In this document: piece after piece, positions 26,118 to 34,625 of the stretch | How positions within the stretch are numbered: the first letter of the stretch is position 1 | Layout of the letters: every line of letters begins with the position of its first letter | Origin: Fen-455 sp050012675 | Lineage (GTDB): Bacteria > Actinomycetota > Acidimicrobiia > Acidimicrobiales > Bog-793 | Length of the DNA: 64,000 bases | Reading direction: 5' to 3' | NCBI GenBank assembly: GCA_050012675.1 | Contig: JBEKGS010000005.1 | Location: 54,513 to 118,512 of the forward strand | Notes under the pieces: model-generated | Database searches by the model: none | Told to the model about the DNA's origin: nothing | Seen by the model: only the letters and a program-made list of their open reading frames with translations | Made by a program: the position numbers and the translations under genes

Positions 26118-27839
26118 TCAGCCGACGGATGCGTTCCAGAGGAAGAACTGGCTGAGGGCCGTCGGGTAGACGCCCGTCACGTTCTTCTGGGTCGCAGCCA
26201 GGTAGTTGTAGAAGTAGGGGTAGATGATCGGCGTCTCGTCGAGCAGCAGGACTTCTATCTGCTTGGCGATGGCACGCTGGCTGGGAAGGTTGGTCGCAGC
26301 GACGTACTCGGTGGCGAGCTTGTCGTAGGCGGGGTCGTTGAAGCGGGCGGCGTTCCAGGCGCCGGCGCCGGTCGCCTTGTTGAAGCTCATCAACGGTGCG
26401 TTGAGGAACAGGTTCGGCGTCGAGCGGGCGCCGTAGTCGACCATGCTCATCTCTCCGTCGAGCCAGTCCGAGGTCCCATAGACCGCAGAGCCGTAGTACT
26501 TGTCCGGCTGCTCGATCGTGAGGTTGATGTCGACCCCGATCTCCTTGGCCCAGGTCTTGATGAACTGGGCAAGCTCCGGCATCTCCTGGCGCTGCTCGGT
26601 GAGAAGCGGCGTGCTGAAGCCCCTGGCGTAGCCGGCCTTGGCGAGCAGCTGCTTGGCCATCGCTATGTTCTGAGCGCGCTGGGGAACTGCGGGCGCGCCG
26701 ACCGACGACGGGAAGCAAGGGGCGAACGGGCTGTCGTTCCCGATGTCGGCGTAACCCTTGAAGAGCGACTTCACGAGCTCGGGACGGTTGAGCGTGAGGG
26801 CGATCGCCTGGCGGACCAGGTTGCTCTTGAACGGACCGGTGTCGCAACGCATCGAGAGCTCACGGTGCCCGGAGGCCTTCAGCTTGATGATGTTGTAAGC
26901 GCCGGTCAAAAGCTGGGGGCTCGTCGAGACGAAGAACTGGTCCAGACAGTCGATCTCGTTGGCCACGAGGGCGTTGGCCATCGGCTCCTCGGCCGCGTAG
27001 AAGGTCCACTGAATCCCGCTCGGGACTGCCGGTGTCCCCCAGTAGTAGGGGTTGCGGACGAAGGTCGCTCCGACGTTGGTCGTGTAGCTCTGCATCATGA
27101 AGTGACCCGTCCCGACCCAATCCGTCGGGTAGTTGGAGTAGTCGTAGCCGTTCGGGACGATGATCATGTTGTAGTTGTCGCACGAGACCGCATCGAGGAA
27201 GGCGCCATCGGCGACCTCGAGGTGGAAGGCGATCGTGCCATCGTCCACCTTCACGACGCCATCGGGCGACAAGAGCCCGCCGAACACCGAGAGGGCGCTG
27301 CCGCCGGACTTCGGGTTGCACTGGCTCTGGAAGCTGTAGACGACGTCGTCGACGGTCATGTAGTTGCCGTTGTTGAACTTGACGCCCTGGCGGATCTTGA
27401 AAGTCCAAATGTCCGCCTTGGCGTTAGGAGTCCAGCTCGTGGCGAGCCATGGCAGGTAACCGAGCTCCTGGTCCGCCTCCACGAGGAACTCACCGACGTT
27501 TCCAAGCAGCTCTAGGCTGCCCTCGTCGGCGATCGTGATCGGGTTGATGGCACCCGCCGGCGTAATGATGCCAGCCCTGATCGTGCCACCAGCCGCAGCC
27601 CGCGCGCGCGGGACCGCAGACGCCCGTGGCCTGATGCCCGGGAGACCCTTGGCCTCGAGAATGCCACCGAGGAGCGGAAGCGAGAGGCCGAAGGCGGTGC
27701 CCTTCTTCAGGAAGTCCCTCCTCGACAGCCTCCCAGCGACGAACTCGTCGATGATGTGCTCTTGGACCGGGCCCCGACCACGTCGGAGGTTGTCGAGCCG
27801 TTCGTGATTCACTTCTCTGCCGTTGTCGTTGACGTCCAT
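26118..27839 (-). CDS. ABC transporter substrate-binding protein, family 5 (peptide/opine/nickel type)
   Basis: 573 residues of the SBP_bac_5 family. A twin-arginine signal, LSRRDFLKKGTAF (Arg40-Arg41) with a hydrophobic stretch to about residue 62, predicts Tat export of a folded protein. The mature domain has WTFKIRQGVKFNNGNYMTVDDVVYSF, the family hallmark. It should deliver ligand to a Dpp/Opp-type importer; the matching permease and ATPase genes lie at 34.6-38.6 kb on the same strand, separated by an IclR-headed cluster on the other strand. Ligand unknown: the family covers peptides, opines, glycosides and betaine-like compounds. ATG 27839. Confidence 0.87.
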   Translation of the reverse strand: MDVNDNGREVNHERLDNLRRGRGPVQEHIIDEFVAGRLSRRDFLKKGTAFGLSLPLLGGILEAKGLPGIRPRASAVPRARAAAGGTIRAGIITPAGAINPITIADEGSLELLGNVGEFLVEADQELGYLPWLATSWTPNAKADIWTFKIRQGVKFNNGNYMTVDDVVYSFQSQCNPKSGGSALSVFGGLLSPDGVVKVDDGTIAFHLEVADGAFLDAVSCDNYNMIIVPNGYDYSNYPTDWVGTGHFMMQSYTTNVGATFVRNPYYWGTPAVPSGIQWTFYAAEEPMANALVANEIDCLDQFFVSTSPQLLTGAYNIIKLKASGHRELSMRCDTGPFKSNLVRQAIALTLNRPELVKSLFKGYADIGNDSPFAPCFPSSVGAPAVPQRAQNIAMAKQLLAKAGYARGFSTPLLTEQRQEMPELAQFIKTWAKEIGVDINLTIEQPDKYYGSAVYGTSDWLDGEMSMVDYGARSTPNLFLNAPLMSFNKATGAGAWNAARFNDPAYDKLATEYVAATNLPSQRAIAKQIEVLLLDETPIIYPYFYNYLAATQKNVTGVYPTALSQFFLWNASVG

Positions 27840-27879
27840 GCGCCAACCCCCTTCTGTCGTCCCTCGCGCGAGCGAGTCT

Positions 27880-27897
27880 TGTCTAAGATACTGGACA
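27880..27897. promoter_or_regulatory. Candidate IclR-type operator in the SBP/IclR divergent promoter region
   Basis: Imperfect palindrome TGTCTA-AGATAC-TGGACA (TGTCYA-N6-TRGACA) lying between the divergent binding-protein gene (starts 27839) and the iclR gene (starts 28038). Its placement suggests it is the operator for the neighbouring regulator, controlling both directions. No binding data; pattern only. Confidence 0.4.
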
Positions 27898-28037
27898 GAC
27901 GTTCAGCAAAACCTGCTTCTGGTACGATACTCAGCCGGACGGGCATGCGCCAGAGTCGAGCGGCGTAAGCCAGAGCGTAGGCGCTTGCGAGTGTTCCGAG
28001 CGCCTTTCTGTGCAAACACTGAGGAGAGGAGGCACCA

Positions 28038-28853
28038 GTGGACAGGCTCGACACCCGCACGCCGTCGACCGCTCCAGCGGTCGTGACGGCCATCAGGGCT
28101 CTCGACGCCCTCACCAGCCTTCACGGCTCCGCGACGCTCGACGAGCTCACACGGGTGCTCGACGAGCCTCGGAGCTCGGTGCACCGGATCCTCAACACTC
28201 TCGTCGAGAACGAGCTCCTGCAAAGGCCGGGCCAACGAGGCGGCTACCGGATGGGGCCCAAAGTCATGACATGGAGCTCGACTTTCCTGGGCGCCGTCAA
28301 CGTCATCGACGAATTCCGGGTAGTGGCCGCGCCCATCGTGGCTCGGATCGACGAGACGATGCAGCTGGCGGTTCTGGACTGGCCCGACATCGTCTTCGTG
28401 GCCTACCTGGACTCACAGCGCCCAGTCAGGCTCGCAACGGCTGTCGGCCGTCGCCTGCCCGCGCACGCAACCGCGGCGGGCAAGGTTCTCCTCGCGTTCT
28501 CCGGGAGCTGCGTCGCCGACAGGTACCGCGATTTCGAGATGCGGAAGCTGACACCGAGGACGGTGACTTCTGTTGAGGAGCTAGAGCGCCAGCTCGTCAA
28601 GGTTCGGCGCCGGGGCTGGGCCGAGGTGAGCCAGGAAGCCTCCGAAAATCTGACATGTCTCGCCGCGCCGGTGCACGGTCACGACGGCCGGCTCGTCGCC
28701 GCCATGACCATCTGCGTGCCGGAGCCCTCGCTCAAGCTCTCCTATCGCCAAGAGCTGGCGCGTGAGCTCGTGGACGCGTGCAACGAACTTTCGCGCCAGA
28801 TCGGTGCCGGCGACTCCTGCCGTTCCCCTGCGGCGGCGCAGGGCAGGGCCTGA
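28038..28853 (+). CDS. IclR-family transcriptional regulator
   Basis: 271 residues. An N-terminal winged helix-turn-helix (about 12-75: VVTAIRALDALTSLHGSATLDELTRVL then SSVHRILNTLVENELL) is followed by the IclR effector domain with GRRLPAHATAAGKVLLAF (about 138-155) and a Cys-containing segment near residue 215. Such proteins repress or activate catabolic operons and respond to small acids. It is divergent from the ABC binding-protein gene and upstream of the ADH-Fae-SDR-FAD oxidase-kinase cluster, so either could be its target. GTG start at 28038 with GAGGAGG upstream. Confidence 0.9.
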   Translation: MDRLDTRTPSTAPAVVTAIRALDALTSLHGSATLDELTRVLDEPRSSVHRILNTLVENELLQRPGQRGGYRMGPKVMTWSSTFLGAVNVIDEFRVVAAPIVARIDETMQLAVLDWPDIVFVAYLDSQRPVRLATAVGRRLPAHATAAGKVLLAFSGSCVADRYRDFEMRKLTPRTVTSVEELERQLVKVRRRGWAEVSQEASENLTCLAAPVHGHDGRLVAAMTICVPEPSLKLSYRQELARELVDACNELSRQIGAGDSCRSPAAAQGRA

Positions 28854-29079
28854 GAGCGCCCACGGCCCTTTTTCTCGATAGGACGGACCCGCTCCCCAGC
28901 GCAGCTGCAATGGCGGTTCGTCTGCCACTGTCAGCCAGATGCCACCATTTACGGGCCTTGCCGAGGGCTGGGGTGGCGCAGGAACGTGGATTCGACCGGC
29001 CAAGTCGCCGATGGTTACACTCCGAGAAAGACCGTGTGGATAGAGATCCAGCCGGTGAGACATCACGGAGGTGCCGTAC

Positions 29080-30207
29080 GTGAGCACTGCTATCGAGACA
29101 CTCGCGGCTGTACTCGAAGCGCCAGGCAAGGACTTCGTCGTAGAGAAGGTGCAGCTGGCGCCACCTGGCCCCACCGAAGTCCTGGTTCGGATAGAGGCGA
29201 GCGGGGTGTGTCGCAGCGACTGGAACTCTGCCTCTGGCGCTGCGGCGACGCGGATGCCCGTCGTGCTCGGCCACGAAGGTGCCGGCGTCGTGGAAGCAGT
29301 CGGCTCCGCCGTCACCCGGGTGTCGCTCGGTGACAAGGTCGTGCTCTCGTGGTTGCCGACCTGTGGGGTCTGCCCTGCCTGTTTGAGAGGGGACCTTTCC
29401 TTGTGTGCGACGGCCACCAGCGAGATGGGCCGGGGCTGCCTGCCCAGCGGCGAGACCCGCCTGTCGAGGAACTCCTCGCCGATCTACCACTACGCGTACC
29501 TGTCCACTTTTGCCCGCCACGCCGTCGTCGACCAGGGGTCCTGCGTGGTGCTGCCCGCCGATGCCGATCTAGAGGCTGCATGCCTGGTGGGTTGTGCCGT
29601 GACGACGGGAGTCGGCGCCGTGTTCAACAAGGCGAAGATCGAGCCCGGTTCGTCCGTCATCATCTTCGGGGGTGGCGGAGTGGGTCTTTCGGCCCTGATG
29701 GCCGCCCGGTTCATGGGAGCCGGCACGACCGTTGTCGTCGATCCGGTTGCCTCCAAGCGTGAGCTCGCCGACGAGCTCGGCGCCACGGTGACCCTCGACG
29801 GCAAGGGTGCCGATCTCGCAGCTGAGCTGCGCGAGCTATGCGGGGGAGGAGCTGACTACGCCTTCGAGGCGGCCGGATTGCCGGCCTTGGCCGCCATCGC
29901 CTTTGACGCCATACGCCCGGGAGGCATGGTCGTGCTGGTCGGCGTGCCTGCAGATGGGGAACTGGTCTGTTTTCCCGGGAACGTGCTCGTGCGCTCCGAG
30001 AAGATCGTGACCGGGACGTTCTATGGCTCGGCACGCCCCCCGCTCGACATGCCGTTGATCATGCGCCTGTACGCAGAGGGCAAGTTCCCCCTCGACCGTT
30101 TCGTCACCGAGCGGTACCCGCTCGGACAGATCAACGAGGCATTTGCCGCCATGCTCGACGGCCGTGTCATACGTGCGGTCCTCAAGCCGTGGGAAGGGGA
30201 CGTTTGA
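29080..30207 (+). CDS. Zinc-dependent alcohol dehydrogenase (MDR superfamily)
   Basis: 375 residues. Catalytic zinc ligands in GVCRSDW and GHEGAGVVE, four structural-zinc Cys in CGVCPACLRGDLSLC (about 95-109), and Rossmann motif IFGGGGVGLSALMAA (about 188-202). This layout is that of class III-like/aryl alcohol dehydrogenases using NAD(P). Substrate unknown. I chose GTG 29080 because GGAGGT at 29067-29072 is 7 bases upstream; GTG 29071 overlaps that site. The stop overlaps the next gene's TTG start (TTGA), tying it to the Fae-like protein, which hints at an aldehyde or formaldehyde link. Confidence 0.87.
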   Translation: MSTAIETLAAVLEAPGKDFVVEKVQLAPPGPTEVLVRIEASGVCRSDWNSASGAAATRMPVVLGHEGAGVVEAVGSAVTRVSLGDKVVLSWLPTCGVCPACLRGDLSLCATATSEMGRGCLPSGETRLSRNSSPIYHYAYLSTFARHAVVDQGSCVVLPADADLEAACLVGCAVTTGVGAVFNKAKIEPGSSVIIFGGGGVGLSALMAARFMGAGTTVVVDPVASKRELADELGATVTLDGKGADLAAELRELCGGGADYAFEAAGLPALAAIAFDAIRPGGMVVLVGVPADGELVCFPGNVLVRSEKIVTGTFYGSARPPLDMPLIMRLYAEGKFPLDRFVTERYPLGQINEAFAAMLDGRVIRAVLKPWEGDV

Positions 30208-30698
30208 TCATTGGAGAGTCCTTTGTCGGCGAGGGCGTAAACGCTGCCCATGTCAACGTCGTGCTGGGGCGCCGGGATGGACCGGTCGGGACGGCCTGGG
30301 CGAGTGCCCTCGCCACGCCTAGTGCGGGTCATGCACCTTTTGTCGCTGTCGCGCGTCCTGGCGTGCCGGCGGTGCCCGCGACATTGTTTGTGAACAAGGC
30401 GCCGATCGGAGGCCCGGCTCACGGCAACATGACATGGGGACCGGCCCAAGCCGGGGTTGCCCAGGGCGTCGGCCAGGCTCTCGAGGAGTCCCTTATCGAC
30501 AGTGGTGAGGTCGACAACCTGGTCTTGATAGCCGCTGTATGGGTCAACCCGAACGCCGACGACGAGATGGAGGTCTTCCGCAACAATCGGACGGCGACTC
30601 TCGAGGCGCTGCGCAAGGCCGCCCACGGGCTTCCTACGGTGTCCGAGTTCGTCGATGCTGCCCGGTCACCGTTCAACGCCTTCTTCAGGCCGGCATGA
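30204..30698 (+). CDS. Formaldehyde-activating enzyme (Fae)-like protein
   Basis: 164 residues resembling Fae, which joins formaldehyde to tetrahydromethanopterin. Shared features: IGESFVGEGVNAAHVNVVLGRRDGP (start to 27) containing the conserved active-site His, TAWASALATPSAGH, PATLFVNKAPI, and the GPAQAGVAQGV segment. Several positions differ from true Fae, and I see no tetrahydromethanopterin genes, so it is a Fae homologue of unknown activity, perhaps binding another aldehyde. The TTG at 30204 overlaps the ADH stop by four bases; this decides the start. Next gene is 195 bases on. Confidence 0.72.
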   Translation: MIIGESFVGEGVNAAHVNVVLGRRDGPVGTAWASALATPSAGHAPFVAVARPGVPAVPATLFVNKAPIGGPAHGNMTWGPAQAGVAQGVGQALEESLIDSGEVDNLVLIAAVWVNPNADDEMEVFRNNRTATLEALRKAAHGLPTVSEFVDAARSPFNAFFRPA

Positions 30699-30893
30699 CA
30701 GGGGCCGCGTGGGCTGGTCGCCGCGCGCCTCTGGACGGCGTTGATCAGGCTGGTTGAGGCCGGGGGAGTCCGGCCGAGACACAGCCGAGTCTCTGAGCCG
30801 CCGGCTTGTCGACCGTCGTCGTCCAAATGAGTCGGGTCGAAACGAGCGAAATAGGAACAGTACGAGGAGTCAGGAAGGATAGGCGGTAGCGAT

Positions 30894-31670
30894 ATGGAGA
30901 TCCGCGAGTTCTCGATGGACCTGTTCTCACTGAAGGGCAAGGTCGCCATCGTGACGGGAGGCAACACGGGCCTGGGCCAGGCGTTCGCACTGGCCCTTGC
31001 CAAGGCCGGTGCTGACTTGTTCATCCCAACTGTCATGGACGACGGCGGCGAGACGCGTCGGCTCATCGAGGCCGAAGGGCAAAAAGCCGCGGTCCTCACC
31101 ATCGACATCACCTCCGATGGTGCTCCCAAGGCGGTCATCGACGGTTGCGTGGCGAGTTTTGGAACCGTCGACATCGTTGTGAATTCGGCTGGAATCTGCA
31201 ATATCGCCTCAGTGGACAACTTCGACCGTCACGAGTGGGACCCGATGATCGCCCTCAACCTGACGGCTGCCTTCGAGCTCAGCTACGAGGCATCCAAGCT
31301 CATGGTCGCCAAACGATCGGGCAAGATCATCAACATCGCTTCACTGTTCTCCTTCCTGGGCGGCCAGTGGTCGCCCGCCTATGCCGCCACCAAGCACGGA
31401 CTCGCGGGTTTCACCAAGGCGTACTGCGATGAGCTGGCCCAGTACAACGTGCAAGTGAACGCCATCGCTCCCGGCTACTACGCCACGGCGATCACCGAGG
31501 TGACCCGGTCCAACCCGGAGACTAACCAGCGAGTGCTGGACCACATACCTGCCGGCCGGTGGGGTGACGCGGCCGATCTGATGGGGGCAACGGTCTTTCT
31601 GGCAAGTCGTGCCTCTGACTACGTGAACGGTCATGTACTCGTGGTCGACGGTGGCTACCTCGTCCGGTGA
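30894..31670 (+). CDS. Short-chain dehydrogenase/reductase (YgcW/KduD-like)
   Basis: 258 residues of the classical SDR family. NAD(P) motif TGGNTGLGQAFA (about 21-32), NSAGI (about 98-102), catalytic Ser in NIASLFSF and the YAATKHG Tyr-Lys pair (about 162-168). It oxidises or reduces a sugar-like hydroxyl group; substrate unknown. With the FAD oxidase and FGGY kinase downstream it mirrors the E. coli ygcW-ygcU-ygcE set. ATG 30894. Confidence 0.87.
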   Translation: MEIREFSMDLFSLKGKVAIVTGGNTGLGQAFALALAKAGADLFIPTVMDDGGETRRLIEAEGQKAAVLTIDITSDGAPKAVIDGCVASFGTVDIVVNSAGICNIASVDNFDRHEWDPMIALNLTAAFELSYEASKLMVAKRSGKIINIASLFSFLGGQWSPAYAATKHGLAGFTKAYCDELAQYNVQVNAIAPGYYATAITEVTRSNPETNQRVLDHIPAGRWGDAADLMGATVFLASRASDYVNGHVLVVDGGYLVR

Positions 31671-31709
31671 CAGCACCGGGAACAACGATCGACTAAGGAG
31701 AATAGGTTC

Positions 31710-33170
31710 ATGGTGCAATCACGTTCGGACCTGAATCGCGAAGCCATCAGGCAGGGCCTCGCCGAACTCGTAGGCGACGGCCAGGTGTGTCTCGACGAAG
31801 ACAAGCTGAAGGCATCGAGCGTCGACCGATTCAAGAAATACCAGGCTGTCAACGGCGTCTTCACCGGTCCCATCCCGGCCGCCGTCGTATCGGTGACCTC
31901 GACCGAGGAGGTTGCGAAAGTCCTTCGTTTTGCGAACGAGCACCGGATCAACGTCGTGCCCCGGACCGGCATCACCTCGACCGAGGGCGGGCTCGAGACG
32001 ATAGTCGAGGACACGATCGTTGTTGACGGCTCGCCCATGAACGAGATCGTCCACATCGACCCGGTGAACATGATGGCCACCGCCCAGTGCGGTGTCTGCC
32101 TCGAGGTACTAGAGGACGCCGTCCGCTTGCACGGCCTCACGACGGGTCACTCACCCCAGTCCAAGCCCTTGGCCCAGATGGGCGGCCTCACCGCCACCCG
32201 CTCGACGGGCCAGCTGTCGACGCTTTACGGCGGTATCGAGGACATGGTCGTCGGGCTCGAGGCCGTCTTCCCTGACGGCACAGTCTGCCGGGTCAAGAAC
32301 GTGCCGCGCAGGGCGGTCGGGCCCGACATCCGGCACATCGTCATCGGCAACGAAGGTGCCCTGTGCTTCATCACCGAGGTCACCGTCAAGCTGTACCGCT
32401 ACAGGCCGGAGAACAACCAGTACAGGGGGTTCCTGGTCGACAACATGGACGACGGGATCTCGGTCATCCGCCAGGTCGTGACCGACGGGTTTCGTCCGTC
32501 GGTCTGCAGGGTCTATTCCGAAGAGGACGCCCGCCAGCATTTCGCCGACTTCCACAAGGACAAGTGCGTCCTCATCTTCATCTGCGAAGGCCCGGAGGCG
32601 ATCGTCGCGGCCACCGTCGCGGAGATCGACGCCGTCGTTGCCGGGTACCACCACGAAGTCGTGAGCCCCGCCCGGATCGCCCAGTGGTTCGCAAACCTGA
32701 ACTGGGGCATGGACAAGATCATCGCCGAGCAGGAATGGATGCTGAAGGAGCACAACCTCGGTTACACGACCGAGATATCGGCCAATTGGTCCGACATCGG
32801 TGAGATCTACACCCAGGCGATACACCGGATCCGCACCGAGTACCCCTATGCCGGGGACCTCACCATGTTGGGTGCGCACTCCTCGCACAGCTACCAGACC
32901 GGCACGAACCTGTATTTCGTCTACGACTACAACATCAACTGCGAGCCGACCGAAGAGATCACGAAGTACCACATTCCGATCAACGCGATCATCGTCGAGG
33001 AGGCCCTCAAGCACCGGGGCTCCATGGTCCACCACCACGGGATCGGCAAGTACCGGACCGACTGGACAGAGCAGGAGCACGGCAACGCCTACTACATGTT
33101 GCGCAAGCTCAAGGAAGCATTCGACCCGGAAGGCATCATGAACAGGGGCACGATCTTCAAGGCTCAGTGA
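31710..33170 (+). CDS. ygcU: FAD-linked oxidoreductase (YgcU-like, FAD_binding_4/GlcD type)
   Basis: 486 residues, close to the length of E. coli YgcU (484), and similar throughout by memory of that sequence: PIPAAVVSVTSTEEV, VPRTGITSTEGGLET (FAD pyrophosphate loop), TTGHSPQSKPLAQMGG, NVPRRAVGPDIRHI and the late SMVHHHGIGKYR. This group relates to alkyl-DHAP synthase and glycolate oxidase and is predicted to oxidise a hydroxy acid or polyol. The YgcU substrate is not established to my knowledge. Strong Shine-Dalgarno AAGGAG before ATG 31710. Follows the SDR by 39 bases and precedes the kinase by 27. Confidence 0.85.
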   Translation: MVQSRSDLNREAIRQGLAELVGDGQVCLDEDKLKASSVDRFKKYQAVNGVFTGPIPAAVVSVTSTEEVAKVLRFANEHRINVVPRTGITSTEGGLETIVEDTIVVDGSPMNEIVHIDPVNMMATAQCGVCLEVLEDAVRLHGLTTGHSPQSKPLAQMGGLTATRSTGQLSTLYGGIEDMVVGLEAVFPDGTVCRVKNVPRRAVGPDIRHIVIGNEGALCFITEVTVKLYRYRPENNQYRGFLVDNMDDGISVIRQVVTDGFRPSVCRVYSEEDARQHFADFHKDKCVLIFICEGPEAIVAATVAEIDAVVAGYHHEVVSPARIAQWFANLNWGMDKIIAEQEWMLKEHNLGYTTEISANWSDIGEIYTQAIHRIRTEYPYAGDLTMLGAHSSHSYQTGTNLYFVYDYNINCEPTEEITKYHIPINAIIVEEALKHRGSMVHHHGIGKYRTDWTEQEHGNAYYMLRKLKEAFDPEGIMNRGTIFKAQ

Positions 33171-33197
33171 AACCCGTCCGCGGCCTCTGGAGGAGAA

Positions 33198-34625
33198 GTG
33201 AAGCGCTACCTGATCGGTATAGACAACGGGTCACAGAGCACAAAGGTGTCGGTGTTCGACGAGCGCGGCACCGTCGTGTGCGAGGGGCGCCAGCCCTTGC
33301 GTCCCAGCGACACGCCCCGTCCCGGGGTGGTCGAGCACCCCGACGACGACATCTGGTTCTCGATAGGCGAGGCGAGCCGCCGTGCCATGGCGGCGTTCCC
33401 GGGCGACTTCGCGGACATCGTGGGCGTTGGCCTGTGCACGATCCGCTTTTGCAGGGCGCTGCTCAAGCGTGACGGGACACTGGCCAGTCCGGTGATGAGC
33501 TGGATGGACGCCCGGGTGTCGCGGCCATATGAGCACAGCGACCCCAACGTTGCCTATGTCACCACCTCGTCCGGTTACATCAGCCACCGGATGACCGGTG
33601 AGTTCAAGGACACCGCTGCCAACTACGCGGGTGTGTGGCCGTTCAACGCGGACCGCTGGGAGTGGTTGCGAGACGACGAGGGCTTCGCGAATTTCCAGGT
33701 CCCACGCGAGATGCTCTTCGAACTGCTCATGCCCGGAGAGGTCCTCGGCCACGTGACGCCCGAGGCCTCGCGCCAAACCGGAATCCCCGCTGGCTTGCCC
33801 GTCGTCGCGACCTCCAACGACAAGGCAGTCGAGGCTCTCGGATGCGGGTTGCGCTCGGCCGACACGCTGCTTGTCTCGTTGGGGACCTACACGGCGAGCA
33901 TGACCACGGGCGAGCGCAACGTGCCGGACGCCAAGAGCTTCTGGTCCAATTTCGCCTCTATCCCTCATCAGTACCTCTACGAGAGCTACGGCATCCGCAG
34001 GGGCATGTGGACGGTCAGCTGGTGGCGAGACCTGCTCGGCGAGGAGGCAAGCTCCTCGGCCGAGCGACTGGGTATGGGGGTTGAGCGCTATCTCGACCTG
34101 GAGGCGGAGAAGGTGCCACCGGGCTCGAATGGTCTCATGGTGGTCCTCGACTGGCTCGCCCCGACGGAGGCCCCGTTCAAGAAGGGCGCGATCGTCGGGT
34201 TCGATGTCCGCCACGACAGGTTCCACATCTACAGGGCCATACTCGAGGGGATCGCCCTGACCATCTACCGGTGCGGCACCGCGATGCAACGAGAGACGGC
34301 GCAGACCTACGACCGGATAGTCGTCTCGGGCGGAGGGTCGAACTCCGACGTGTTCATGCACATTTTCGCCGACGTATTCGGCATCCCGGCCGTCCGCAGC
34401 AGGATCAACAACGCCGCCGGCCTGGGCTCAGCGATATGCGCGGCCGTTGGCCAGGGGCTTTACGGCTCGTGGGAGGAAGCCATCGAGCGAATGGTGTCGT
34501 GGGAGGCCCCCTTTGACCCCGACCCCGAGAACCACGGGCTTTACCAGCGCATGTCCGCCGTCTACGACGAGATCCCGAGCTTGACGGACAAGATCTTCGA
34601 GCGGTCTTACGAGATATTCGGCTGA
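33198..34625 (+). CDS. FGGY-family carbohydrate kinase (YgcE-like)
   Basis: 475 residues. The FGGY fold is clear: N-terminal GIDNGSQSTKVSVFDERG phosphate loop, SWMDARVS with the catalytic region, GGLRSADT-like segment LGCGLRSADTLLVSLGTYT, and the C-terminal VSGGGSNSDVFMHIFADVFGIP ATP motif. It should phosphorylate a sugar, sugar acid or polyol made by the SDR and FAD oxidase upstream. The three genes match E. coli ygcW-ygcU-ygcE, whose substrate I do not know. GTG start with GGAGGAG immediately before. Its last 19 bases overlap the convergent ABC ATPase gene. Confidence 0.86.
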   Translation: MKRYLIGIDNGSQSTKVSVFDERGTVVCEGRQPLRPSDTPRPGVVEHPDDDIWFSIGEASRRAMAAFPGDFADIVGVGLCTIRFCRALLKRDGTLASPVMSWMDARVSRPYEHSDPNVAYVTTSSGYISHRMTGEFKDTAANYAGVWPFNADRWEWLRDDEGFANFQVPREMLFELLMPGEVLGHVTPEASRQTGIPAGLPVVATSNDKAVEALGCGLRSADTLLVSLGTYTASMTTGERNVPDAKSFWSNFASIPHQYLYESYGIRRGMWTVSWWRDLLGEEASSSAERLGMGVERYLDLEAEKVPPGSNGLMVVLDWLAPTEAPFKKGAIVGFDVRHDRFHIYRAILEGIALTIYRCGTAMQRETAQTYDRIVVSGGGSNSDVFMHIFADVFGIPAVRSRINNAAGLGSAICAAVGQGLYGSWEEAIERMVSWEAPFDPDPENHGLYQRMSAVYDEIPSLTDKIFERSYEIFG

